A stretch of DNA of 64,000 nt from an uncultured Prevotellaceae bacterium (GTDB taxonomy: Bacteria > Bacteroidota > Bacteroidia > Bacteroidales > Bacteroidaceae), in assembly GCA_902764705.1 (NCBI GenBank), contig CACWWZ010000009.1, positions 1 to 64,000 of the forward strand, read 5' to 3'. Below the pieces are notes generated by a model. The model saw only the letters and a list, made by a program, of their open reading frames with translations. It searched no databases and was not told the DNA's origin. A program made the translations under genes and the position numbers. Each line of letters opens with the position of its first letter. Position 1 is the stretch's first letter. Below are positions 17,776-25,602 of this stretch, in pieces.

Positions 17776-18522
17776 ATGAGCAAGATAATACTGACAGCAG
17801 CCAGTCGTATTGGCTGTGTGAGATTGAATAACGAGGACATGGTTCTCGCCTATGATAAACTGATACGTAGTGACGTATACAGTACTGAGTTCGATACGGA
17901 GACCGTTGACCGTTTTGCCATTGCTGTTGCCGACGGAATGGGAGGACACAATGCTGGTGAAGTAGCAAGTTCTGATGCGTTAAACAACCTGAAGTTCTAT
18001 ATCAGCGACCTGCCTCGTGGCCTTGCATCTGGTGAGTTTATGGATGCAATGCACGACTGGTTGCAGTCTGTTAATCAGATTATTACCTCCAAAGGTCATA
18101 CTGATCCTTCTTTGTTAGAGATGGGAACCACGTTGGTCGGTATTGTGTACTATAACAAGAAGTACTATTGGTTGAACTGTGGCGACAGCCGTCTTTACCG
18201 CTTGCGTAATGGTGAGTTGACACAGTTGTCAAACGACCATTCGCTGAGTAACGCCCGTGGAGAGAAAAAGCATTCTAATATTATCACGAATTGTATAGGT
18301 GCCGGTATCAGGATGCCCTATATGGATATGTTTGAGTTCACTGAGGAATTTCTGACAGGTGATATCTATATGCTTTGCACTGATGGACTGAATGATATGG
18401 TCAGTGACGAACGTATCAAGCAGCTAATTTGCGACCATTCCAATGCCAACATGCTTTGTGAGGCTGCCATTGAGGCTGGTGGATACGACAATGTCTCTGT
18501 CTGTATGTTTACCGTAGACTAA
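17776..18522 (+). CDS. PP2C-family Ser/Thr protein phosphatase
   Basis: A 248-residue cytoplasmic metal-dependent phosphatase (Stp/PrpC type). Visible motifs are the early NNEDMV acidic site, VADGMGGHNAGE with metal-binding Asp at about 53, GTTLVG, NCGDSRLYRLRNGEL, CTDGLNDMV and the final DNVSV Asp. All canonical metal-binding positions appear present, so it should be active. It is placed 39 bases after the FHA gene and is the obvious counterpart of the operon's kinase. metA follows after 18 bases without a terminator. Confidence 0.93.
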   Translation: MSKIILTAASRIGCVRLNNEDMVLAYDKLIRSDVYSTEFDTETVDRFAIAVADGMGGHNAGEVASSDALNNLKFYISDLPRGLASGEFMDAMHDWLQSVNQIITSKGHTDPSLLEMGTTLVGIVYYNKKYYWLNCGDSRLYRLRNGELTQLSNDHSLSNARGEKKHSNIITNCIGAGIRMPYMDMFEFTEEFLTGDIYMLCTDGLNDMVSDERIKQLICDHSNANMLCEAAIEAGGYDNVSVCMFTVD

Positions 18523-18540
18523 TTAACAAAAAAATAAACG

Positions 18541-19458
18541 ATGCCATTAAGATTACCCGATAGATTGCCTGCCATCGATTTGTTGAAGCAGGAAAATATA
18601 TTTGTCATGGACGATACCCGTGCTCACTCTCAGGATATCCGTCCGCTGAAGATTGTCATCCTAAATTTGATGCCGCTGAAAATTACGACTGAGACAGATC
18701 TGATTCGTCTTCTTTCTAATACGCCATTGCAGTTGGACATCAGTTTCATGAAACTTAAGAGCCATACACCAAAAAATACTCCGATAGAACATATGATGAT
18801 GTTCTACCGTGACTTCAATGAGATGCGTAACGAGAAATATGACGGTATGATTGTAACGGGAGCACCCGTCGAGCAGTTGGATTTTGAGGAAGTAGGCTAT
18901 TGGGACGAGATTACGGATATCTTCTCATGGGCTCGTACCCACGTCACCAGTACGCTCTATATTTGTTGGGCTGCCCAGGCCGGGCTTTATTTCCACTACG
19001 GCATCCCCAAGTATCCGCTATCCATGAAAATGTTCGGTATCTTCCCACAGAAGCCCCTCGATCCGAAGCTACCAATCTTTCGTGGTTTCGATGATGTGTT
19101 CATGATGCCTCACAGCCGCCATACTGAAATTCGTCGCGAGGATGTCTTGTCCAATCCAGAACTGAGTTTGATAGCCGAGTCAAAGGAGTGTGGTGTCAGC
19201 ATCGTGATGGCTCGTGGCGGACGTGAGTTCTTCATCACGGGACATCTGGAGTATGCACCGAATACACTAGACAATGAATACAAGCGTGATAAGGATATCC
19301 GTAAGGATGTTGCGCTACCACAACATTATTACCGTCACGACAATCCTGCGGAGGGGCCTTTGGTTACATGGCGCTCGCACGCGAACCTCTTTTATACTAA
19401 CTGGGTGAACTACTACGTCTATCAGGAGACTCCCTATGACATCAATCAAATCAAATGA
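18541..19458 (+). CDS. metA: Homoserine O-acyltransferase (probably acetyl-CoA-using)
   Basis: MetA-family enzyme of 305 residues for the first committed step of methionine synthesis, acylating homoserine. The nucleophile Cys is in LYICWAAQAGL. His and Glu of the triad lie in the GHLEYAP region. At the position that decides acyl donor (residue 111 in studied MetA proteins: Gly for succinyl-CoA, Glu for acetyl-CoA) this protein has Glu, in GAPVEQLDFEEV. I therefore predict O-acetylhomoserine formation despite the common succinyltransferase name. It overlaps the U32 gene by 4 bases (ATGA) and may be cotranscribed with the phosphatase upstream. Confidence 0.93.
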   Translation: MPLRLPDRLPAIDLLKQENIFVMDDTRAHSQDIRPLKIVILNLMPLKITTETDLIRLLSNTPLQLDISFMKLKSHTPKNTPIEHMMMFYRDFNEMRNEKYDGMIVTGAPVEQLDFEEVGYWDEITDIFSWARTHVTSTLYICWAAQAGLYFHYGIPKYPLSMKMFGIFPQKPLDPKLPIFRGFDDVFMMPHSRHTEIRREDVLSNPELSLIAESKECGVSIVMARGGREFFITGHLEYAPNTLDNEYKRDKDIRKDVALPQHYYRHDNPAEGPLVTWRSHANLFYTNWVNYYVYQETPYDINQIK

Positions 19459-21230
19459 TAGCGTTAGAACTGCTGGCACCAGCCAAGGATTTGGAATGTG
19501 GTATCGCGGCCATTGATCATGGTGCTGACGCCGTTTATATTGGAGCTCAGCGCTTTGGTGCCCGTGCTGCTGCAGGCAATAGCGTTGATGACATCCGTCA
19601 GCTCTGTCAGTATGCACATCGCTTTGCTGCTCAGGTGTTTGTAACAGTCAATACTATTATCTATGACGATGAGCTGGCAGCTACCCAACAACTTATCCAG
19701 CAACTATATGACGTAGGTGTCGATGCCATTCTTGTACAGGATATGGGCATTTTACGCTTGTCTCTTCCGCCTATCTCTCTTCACGCCTCCACACAGACTG
19801 ACAACCGTACTGCCGAGAAAGTTCGCTGGTTACGTGACCAGGGATTTCGTCGTGTTGTGCTGGCTCGCGAGTTGTCTGTCGATGAGATTGCCGCCATCCA
19901 TCATGCAGTACCCGACATGCCTCTAGAGGTTTTTGTCCATGGGGCGTTATGTGTGAGCTATAGTGGTATCTGCTATGCATCGCAGCATTGTTTTGGTCGT
20001 TCTGCCAATCGCGGAGCGTGTGCACAGTTCTGTCGCATGAAGTTCGACCTGCTTGATGCTGATGGTCGTGAATTGGAACACCAGCGTCATCTGTTGTCGT
20101 TGAAAGATATGAACCAGAGTCGGCATCTGTTGGAACTTATCGAGGCTGGTGCCACTTCATTCAAGATTGAGGGACGCTTGAAGGATGTCGGATATGTAAA
20201 GAACGTCACTGCCGCATACAGCATGGCTCTGAATGCCATCATCAACAAGTATCCAGACAAATATTGCCGTGCGTCGCGCGGACATTGTACCTATACTTTC
20301 CAGGCTGATCTTCAGAAGACTTTTAATCGTGGTTTTACCACCTATTTCCTGCATGGTCGTCAACCAGACATCTTTTCTCCCGATACGCCCAAGGCTTTAG
20401 GTGAGTATGTCGGCAAGGTCAAGGAGTTGCGTCGCGACTCGTTCAATGTAGCTGGTACGACATCCTTTGCCAATGGTGACGGGCTGTGCTTCTTCAACGA
20501 CGACAACGAGTTGGAAGGTTTCCGCGTAAATCGTGTCGAGGGCAATAGGCTTTTTCCTCAGCAGATGCCGGAGCATCTGCGTCCGGGAATGGCTCTCTAT
20601 CGTAACAGCGACCAACAGTTCTCGCGCATTCTCTCGCGACCCAGTGCCGAACGCCGAATTCCCATCCAGTTAAAGCTGGGAGTAACGTCCAATGGGTTCT
20701 CGCTGTCTGCCGAAGGCACAACAGTCACCATATCCTTTGAACATCAGCGGGCAGCTAAACCTCAACACGAAAACATCGTCCGCCAGCTGTCGAAACTGGG
20801 TGGTACAATCTATGAGTGTAGTGGGGTAGACATTCCTGCCGATTTTGACTATTTTATTCCAAGCAGTTTGCTGAGCGACCTCAGGCAGCAACTTGTAGCT
20901 GCATTGACTTCTAAAAATAGTCCTACTAGTAAAAATAGCTATACTAGTAAAATTAACACTGTTAACCCTCGCGATCCCAATATCTCCAACCGTTTGTCCC
21001 AGCAACTCTACGACAGCGACTGCCAGACAGCCTACGAGCTGCACCCAGACAGCCGTCCGCTTATGCAGTGTCGCCATTGCCTGCGATACAGTTTGGGGCG
21101 GTGCATGAAGCATGGTGGTCAGAAACCTGACTGGCGCGAACCGTTAATGCTTCGTTTGGGCGACGGACGCCAGTTCCGTCTGGAATTTGATTGTAAACAC
21201 TGTCAGATGAATATATATGCGGCAGATTAA
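19455..21230 (+). CDS. U32 family protein, RlhA-like (23S rRNA hydroxylation)
   Basis: A 591-residue protein of the former peptidase U32 family. The N-terminal TIM-barrel-like domain has the family signature EVFVHGALCVSYSGICYASQ and further Cys residues (GACAQFC) that fit an Fe-S cluster. The length and a C-terminal DUF3656-like portion match RlhA, which makes 5-hydroxycytidine in 23S rRNA, better than the shorter TrhP. An additional Cys-rich end (CRHCLRYSLGRC, CKHCQMN) is present. A low-complexity insert of three 18-base repeats lies at about residues 485-502. It overlaps metA by 4 bases and the next lipoprotein gene by 14 bases. The exact substrate is inferred. Confidence 0.85.
   Translation: MIALELLAPAKDLECGIAAIDHGADAVYIGAQRFGARAAAGNSVDDIRQLCQYAHRFAAQVFVTVNTIIYDDELAATQQLIQQLYDVGVDAILVQDMGILRLSLPPISLHASTQTDNRTAEKVRWLRDQGFRRVVLARELSVDEIAAIHHAVPDMPLEVFVHGALCVSYSGICYASQHCFGRSANRGACAQFCRMKFDLLDADGRELEHQRHLLSLKDMNQSRHLLELIEAGATSFKIEGRLKDVGYVKNVTAAYSMALNAIINKYPDKYCRASRGHCTYTFQADLQKTFNRGFTTYFLHGRQPDIFSPDTPKALGEYVGKVKELRRDSFNVAGTTSFANGDGLCFFNDDNELEGFRVNRVEGNRLFPQQMPEHLRPGMALYRNSDQQFSRILSRPSAERRIPIQLKLGVTSNGFSLSAEGTTVTISFEHQRAAKPQHENIVRQLSKLGGTIYECSGVDIPADFDYFIPSSLLSDLRQQLVAALTSKNSPTSKNSYTSKINTVNPRDPNISNRLSQQLYDSDCQTAYELHPDSRPLMQCRHCLRYSLGRCMKHGGQKPDWREPLMLRLGDGRQFRLEFDCKHCQMNIYAAD
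20907..20960 (+). repeat. Three in-frame 18-base repeats in the U32 gene
   Basis: Three 18-base units encode TSKNSP, TSKNSY and TSKINT, the latter two sharing ACTAGTAAAA. They form a Ser/Thr/Lys/Asn linker between the main body and the Cys-rich C-terminus. The ACTAGT core recalls the repeat in the ABC-F gene. Confidence 0.8.
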
Positions 21231-22125
21231 GTTCTACATATTATCCATGCTATTGTTGCTGCTGACTAGTTGCTACAACCACGGACAGCGTACGCCAGAT
21301 GCGTGGGACCTGACGCAGCATCAGTTAGACTCTATCTCGTTTTCGACCACGCATCACTATACACAGAACTACAATTTTGTGGTAACGACGAAAAGCCTGC
21401 CGTTATCCGACAATCTGCCTGACATGGCTTTTGATTCGCTCTATGTGGTACGTGGCGAACGTATTGTAGTTGCCGAAATACAGATTGTACCTACTGATTC
21501 CGTTGACTCCGTATGGGTCAAGGTGGCACGTGATCAGGTAACTCAAGGCTGGATTCGGGAGAGTGAATTGCTGAAGGGTGTATCGCCCGACGATCCCATT
21601 TCACAATTCATCGACATTTTCTCCGACACCCACCTGCTCATTTTTATGGCCTTCTGTGTCATTGTCGGCGGAGCCTATGCCATGCGTTGGCTGTTGCGTC
21701 GCAAGGCACCAATTGTTCATTTCAACGACATCGACTCGTTCTATCCCACTATGCTATGCCTACTCGTTGCTGCTTCGGCTACACTTTATGCGTCAATCCA
21801 GATGTTCGGGGCTGAGTCTTGGCGTCATTTCTACTACCACCCTTCGCTCAATCCTTTTGCCTTGCCGCTGCATTTGGGTATTTTCGTTTCGTCGGTCTGG
21901 GCCATCATCATCGTTGGACTCGCTACGATAGACGATGTTCGTCACCACCTGCCGACTACCGATGCCATACTCTATCTGGCTGGACTCGGTGCCGTGTGTG
22001 CTGTCGACTACGTGGTTTTCAGCATCTTCACGCTCTATTACGTGGGTTATGTGCTGTTGGTGGCTTATGTGGTGTTTGCAGTGAGGTGTTTCATTCGCGC
22101 CACAACCACGACGCAATGGCGTTGA
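21217..22125 (+). CDS. Membrane-anchored lipoprotein with SH3-like region
   Basis: A 302-residue protein with a lipoprotein signal (LLLLLTSC, Cys about 19). A soluble region up to about 125 contains RGERIVVAEIQIVP and WIRESELL, reminiscent of a bacterial SH3 domain. Four hydrophobic segments follow at about 140-158, 178-198, 216-240 and 250-290. No named function is recognised. It overlaps the U32 gene by 14 bases and is the last gene of this rightward run. Its 3' end overlaps the convergent GNAT-like gene by 35 bases. Confidence 0.7.
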   Translation: MRQIKFYILSMLLLLLTSCYNHGQRTPDAWDLTQHQLDSISFSTTHHYTQNYNFVVTTKSLPLSDNLPDMAFDSLYVVRGERIVVAEIQIVPTDSVDSVWVKVARDQVTQGWIRESELLKGVSPDDPISQFIDIFSDTHLLIFMAFCVIVGGAYAMRWLLRRKAPIVHFNDIDSFYPTMLCLLVAASATLYASIQMFGAESWRHFYYHPSLNPFALPLHLGIFVSSVWAIIIVGLATIDDVRHHLPTTDAILYLAGLGAVCAVDYVVFSIFTLYYVGYVLLVAYVVFAVRCFIRATTTTQWR

Positions 22126-23053
22126 CCCATCTGATCGAGATATAGAACCAGCGGTATGTACTCACTTCTTTTCCTCCGAACTTCAGAATGAAATCTCGGT
22201 AGATGTTCTTACGGAAGGGCAGCCCTACGTCCATAAAACGAATGTGCTCGTAACCCTCGGCATGTGCGTCCTTGATGGTGTTCCAGTAGGTTACGGCATT
22301 GGGGTGGAGTGGGGCATAGCTCTTGCGTTTCGAAGCCGAATACCACAAATAGGCATCGTGTTGTGAATAGACCAGCACGGAACAGCCGATGACGTGGTCA
22401 TGGAACCTGGTGATAAACAGCTTGCATTCTCCTCTTTCCATCATTCCGCGAAACAGTTTCTCGTTCGGAATAAACCTTCGTGGTTTCAACCAGTGATGAT
22501 GATATAGCAGCTTTGTGAACTCTCGGAACTCCTTGTCTGTTTCTACCACCTTTGTCTCAACGCCCTTGGCTATAGCGTTCTCTATGCGTTTCAGCAGTCG
22601 TGGGGCGATGCGCTCTTCGGGGGTACGCGAGTGCAGCGAGTTGTGGATGCTCATCCATTTGACAGCAAAGAATCCCGCCTGTCGCAGTGCACCGTAGCCG
22701 AACATCTTTTCACTGAGATTACTTAGTTCAAAATATAGTACTTTATTGTTCAGCCTTTGCTTCACACCGTCCAGCATCAGTCGAAAGGCCTCTTCCTTCT
22801 TACTTTCATATTCTCCTTCGCCTAGAATTCGCGCGTGCGTATATAAATAAGGTGGAAACCATGAACCACAATAGCGCACCGATACCAGCATATGAGCTAC
22901 GACTCGTCCGTCGTCATCGATTACAGTGGCCATGAGTGGCTTTAGTCGGGGGGTATGCTCCAACAACGCCATCAGTGCCGGACTGTGGAAGTAGTTCTCA
23001 GCCCGCATCTCCGGCAGTTCAGCCGCATGTTCGTAGATCTTCACCGTCATCAT
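22091..23053 (-). CDS. FemAB/GNAT-like acyltransferase
   Basis: A protein of about 320 residues with the twin-GNAT look of FemAB/BioF2-type aminoacyl or acyl transferases. Features include the central KRIENAIAKGVETKVVETDKEF segment, HDHVIGCSVLVYSQHDAYLWYSASK and a C-terminal FDVG-like FMDVGLPF. The substrate is unknown: cell-wall, lipid and amino-acid acylation are all possible. The frame extends to 23089, but the promoter -7 element (CAAAGGTA at 23060-23067 on the plus strand) lies inside that extension. The start is therefore set at the ATG ATG of 23053, giving a very short leader. It is convergent with the preceding lipoprotein gene. Confidence 0.72.
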   Translation of the reverse strand: MMTVKIYEHAAELPEMRAENYFHSPALMALLEHTPRLKPLMATVIDDDGRVVAHMLVSVRYCGSWFPPYLYTHARILGEGEYESKKEEAFRLMLDGVKQRLNNKVLYFELSNLSEKMFGYGALRQAGFFAVKWMSIHNSLHSRTPEERIAPRLLKRIENAIAKGVETKVVETDKEFREFTKLLYHHHWLKPRRFIPNEKLFRGMMERGECKLFITRFHDHVIGCSVLVYSQHDAYLWYSASKRKSYAPLHPNAVTYWNTIKDAHAEGYEHIRFMDVGLPFRKNIYRDFILKFGGKEVSTYRWFYISIRWVNAIASWLWRE

Positions 23054-23059
23054 CGCAGG

Positions 23060-23090
23060 CAAAGGTACGAATAAGTGAGCAAAAAGCAAA
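23060..23090 (-). promoter_or_regulatory. Promoter of the GNAT-like gene
   Basis: On the minus strand TACCTTTG (23060-23067) and TTTG (23087-23090) are separated by 19 bases. It fixes the downstream start codon of the GNAT-like gene. Confidence 0.7.
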
Positions 23091-23105
23091 ATAAAACTTC
23101 ATTAA

Positions 23106-23137
23106 TTTGGCATTTTGCATGCTTTTTCGTAACTTCG
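23106..23137 (+). promoter_or_regulatory. Promoter of the nitroreductase-nspC operon
   Basis: TTTG 23106-23109, 20-base spacer, TAACTTTG 23130-23137. It is back-to-back with the GNAT-like promoter, with 15 bases between the two -33 elements. Confidence 0.75.
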
Positions 23138-23163
23138 CAGCGGAATAATTAATAAGACTGATT

Positions 23164-23688
23164 ATGGATTTTAAGGATTTGGTACAGATGCGTCGGTCGC
23201 ACCGTAAGTTTACGGACGAAGAGATTGACGCGGAGGATGTGAAACTGATATTACGTGCGGGTTTGATGTCACCGACATCTAAGAGTCAGCGTGCATGGCA
23301 GTTTGTGGTTGTCGACAATAAGTTGGACTTAGAGAAGCTATCGGACGCAAAAGACATGGGAGGTCAGTTCCTTAAGGGTGCTGCACTGGCCATTGTAGTG
23401 CTGGGCGACCCTGTACAGAACGACTGCTGGGTAGAGGATGGTTCTATCGCAGCCATCTCAATGCAGTATCAGGCCGAGGAGTTAGGTCTGGGCTCCTGTT
23501 GGATTCAGATGCGTGGACGCGGACTGAGTGACGGCACAACGGCAGATACAGTGATTCAGGGCGTGCTAAACATTCCCGAGAACCTGTCGTGTCTTTGCAT
23601 TCTTGCCATTGGTCATAAGGCTGACGAGCGCAAGCCTCAGAATGAGGACAAGCTGAAATGGGAGAACGTGCACGTGGATAAATTTTAA
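23164..23688 (+). CDS. Nitroreductase family FMN protein
   Basis: A 174-residue flavoprotein of the compact nitroreductase type. The RRSHRKF motif near the N-terminus (FMN phosphate contact), the PTSKSQRAWQFVVV segment and GLGSCWIQMRGR are family features. Such enzymes reduce nitro or quinone compounds with NAD(P)H; the natural substrate here is unknown. It is the first gene of a rightward run with DUF2520, kdsC-like, maf and nspC genes. A 40-base gap follows. Confidence 0.88.
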   Translation: MDFKDLVQMRRSHRKFTDEEIDAEDVKLILRAGLMSPTSKSQRAWQFVVVDNKLDLEKLSDAKDMGGQFLKGAALAIVVLGDPVQNDCWVEDGSIAAISMQYQAEELGLGSCWIQMRGRGLSDGTTADTVIQGVLNIPENLSCLCILAIGHKADERKPQNEDKLKWENVHVDKF

Positions 23689-23728
23689 TCGATATTTCTT
23701 AATGTCGATTTCTCGAAATAACAAATAA

Positions 23729-24484
23729 ATGAAAATTGTACTGATTGGACGCGGACGGCTTGCAACGAATTTACAGCGTGCACTACTGGAGGTTGGTCAT
23801 GAGGTGGTGAGCATCAACAGCCGTACTCTCGACGGGTTACCTCTTTCAGCTGATGTGTTCGTCATCGCCGTCAAGGACTCTGCGCTTTCTGACGTCATTT
23901 GTAATGCATCGAAGGGTAGAGAGAACCAACTGTTTGTGCATACGGCGGGTTCAATGCCACTTTCGCTGTTCGAGAGGCACACTACGCGCTATGGTGTGTT
24001 CTACCCCATGCAGACTTTTTCGAAGGAACGCCTGGCCGACTTTGCCGATATTCCCATTTTCCTAGAGGCAAACGGTCCTGAGGCACTGACGACGTTAAAC
24101 GCTTTAGCTGCGAGTATCAGCAGAAGTGTCTACAATCTGTCAACTGAAGATCGTAAGTATCTGCATCTGGCTGCTGTCTTCGCATGCAATTTTGTCAATC
24201 ACTGCTATGATATGGCGTCGACAGTACTGGAACAGCACGGATTACCGTTTAGCGTTATGTTACCCCTTATTGACGAGACAGCCCGTAAGGTTCATGAGCT
24301 GCATCCGCGTCAGGCACAGACAGGTCCTGCGGTGCGCTATGATGAGAACGTGATTCGTATGCAGACAGGACTGCTGACTGAGATACCCGAACTGCAACGT
24401 ATCTATCTGCAACTTTCGGAAAATATTCATCAATATGCTGTACATCAAGCATTAGATACAAATAATTCAGAGAATCATGATTAA
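23729..24484 (+). CDS. Rossmann-fold DUF2520 protein
   Basis: A 251-residue cytoplasmic protein with a GRGRLATNL dinucleotide-binding turn at about residues 7-15. A C-terminal all-helical domain of DUF2520 type ([18 protein letters not shown], ending in the [10 protein letters not shown] segment) gives an overall 6-phosphogluconate-dehydrogenase-like layout. The reaction is not known to me; an NAD(P)-dependent reductase is likely. It overlaps the kdsC-like gene by 8 bases. Confidence 0.82.
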   Translation: MKIVLIGRGRLATNLQRALLEVGHEVVSINSRTLDGLPLSADVFVIAVKDSALSDVICNASKGRENQLFVHTAGSMPLSLFERHTTRYGVFYPMQTFSKERLADFADIPIFLEANGPEALTTLNALAASISRSVYNLSTEDRKYLHLAAVFACNFVNHCYDMASTVLEQHGLPFSVMLPLIDETARKVHELHPRQAQTGPAVRYDENVIRMQTGLLTEIPELQRIYLQLSENIHQYAVHQALDTNNSENHD

Positions 24485-24995
24485 TTACGATCTCAAGAAA
24501 ATACGTACTATCATCTTTGATATTGACGGTGTGCTTTCCTGTGAGACCATTCCGCTGGGACTGGACGGTGTTCCGTGCCGTACGGTCAATATCAAGGATG
24601 GCTATGCTATCCAGCTGGCCATGAAACTGGGACTTCGTATTGCCATCATCACCGGTTGTAAAATCGAGGCGGTAGGTTTACGCTATGAGGGTCTCGGAGT
24701 AGAGGATATCTATCTGGGTGCTGCTGTAAAGATTAATACCTACGAAGAGTATAAGGCAAAATATGGTTATGCCGACGACGAGGTAATGTATATGGGAGAT
24801 GACATCCCAGACCTTGAAATCATGCATCACGTAGGTTGTCCGGTATGTCCGAAGGATGCCTGTCCGGAAATCAAGTCCGCCAGCATCTATGTGAGTGATT
24901 ATGACGGTGGTAGAGGCTGCGGTCGCGATGTGATAGAACAAACCCTGAAGGCTCAGGGTAAGTGGTTGCAGAAAGAAAATGCATTCGGATGGTAG
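24477..24995 (+). CDS. HAD phosphatase, KdsC-like
   Basis: A 172-residue HAD hydrolase without a cap domain, like KdsC, which removes phosphate from Kdo-8-phosphate in lipopolysaccharide inner-core synthesis. FDIDGVL carries the nucleophile Asp15 and acid/base Asp17. Other motifs are IITGC, the KxxxYxxxK region and YMGDDIPD with the metal-binding acidic residues. The length matches tetrameric KdsC. It lies in a housekeeping operon with no other Kdo gene in view, so related sugar-acid phosphates remain possible. Confidence 0.85.
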   Translation: MINYDLKKIRTIIFDIDGVLSCETIPLGLDGVPCRTVNIKDGYAIQLAMKLGLRIAIITGCKIEAVGLRYEGLGVEDIYLGAAVKINTYEEYKAKYGYADDEVMYMGDDIPDLEIMHHVGCPVCPKDACPEIKSASIYVSDYDGGRGCGRDVIEQTLKAQGKWLQKENAFGW

Positions 24996-25008
24996 AATTA
25001 AGTGAAGA

Positions 25009-25590
25009 ATGAATAATTCCTATAAAATTATATTGGCATCGAATTCGCCAAGAAGAAAAGAACTGCTTGAAGGTATCGACATTCCTTTCGAGGTGCGTGT
25101 CATCGATGGTATCGACGAGAGTTATCCCGATACGCTGCCTACAAAAGATATTGCCGAATACATCTCAAAGAAAAAGGCTGTAGTCTATCGCCAGACGATG
25201 GCCAGCGACGAATTGGTCATCACTGCCGATACCATTGTGGTGTTGGGTTCTCAGGTGATGGGCAAACCACACAATACCGACGAGGCTTGCAGCATGCTGC
25301 GGCAGTTGAGTGGAAAGACGCATCAGGTGATTACTGGTGTCACGTTGACCGCGATGGAGCGCCAGGTCAGTTTCTCGGTAGAAACGGATGTTACCTTTAA
25401 AGTGCTCAGCGACGAAGAAATAGAATACTACGTGTCGCACTACCGCCCGTTCGACAAAGCTGGCGCCTATGGCATTCAGGAATGGATTGGCCATATTGGT
25501 GTGACGGGCATGAGTGGAAGCTATTTCAATGTCATGGGACTACCTGTACAACGTATTTATGAAGCATTGAAGACCATACAAAACCTTTAA
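25009..25590 (+). CDS. maf: Maf-family nucleoside triphosphate pyrophosphatase
   Basis: A 193-residue Maf protein that hydrolyses non-canonical or methylated NTPs to monophosphates. Visible are SNSPRRKELL at about 11-20, ITADTIV (catalytic Asp), GKP and the KAGAYGIQEW segment, as in the dTTP/UTP-type YhdE branch. The start at 25009 follows the kdsC-like stop by 13 bases. Confidence 0.93.
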   Translation: MNNSYKIILASNSPRRKELLEGIDIPFEVRVIDGIDESYPDTLPTKDIAEYISKKKAVVYRQTMASDELVITADTIVVLGSQVMGKPHNTDEACSMLRQLSGKTHQVITGVTLTAMERQVSFSVETDVTFKVLSDEEIEYYVSHYRPFDKAGAYGIQEWIGHIGVTGMSGSYFNVMGLPVQRIYEALKTIQNL

Positions 25591-25602
25591 CGTCCCAAAA
25601 TA

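Noticed and set aside
9817-18522. Type VI secretion regulatory cluster (kinase, FHA, PP2C)
   Set aside because: No Tss structural genes are nearby, and the AAA+ protein is CbxX-type rather than ClpV.
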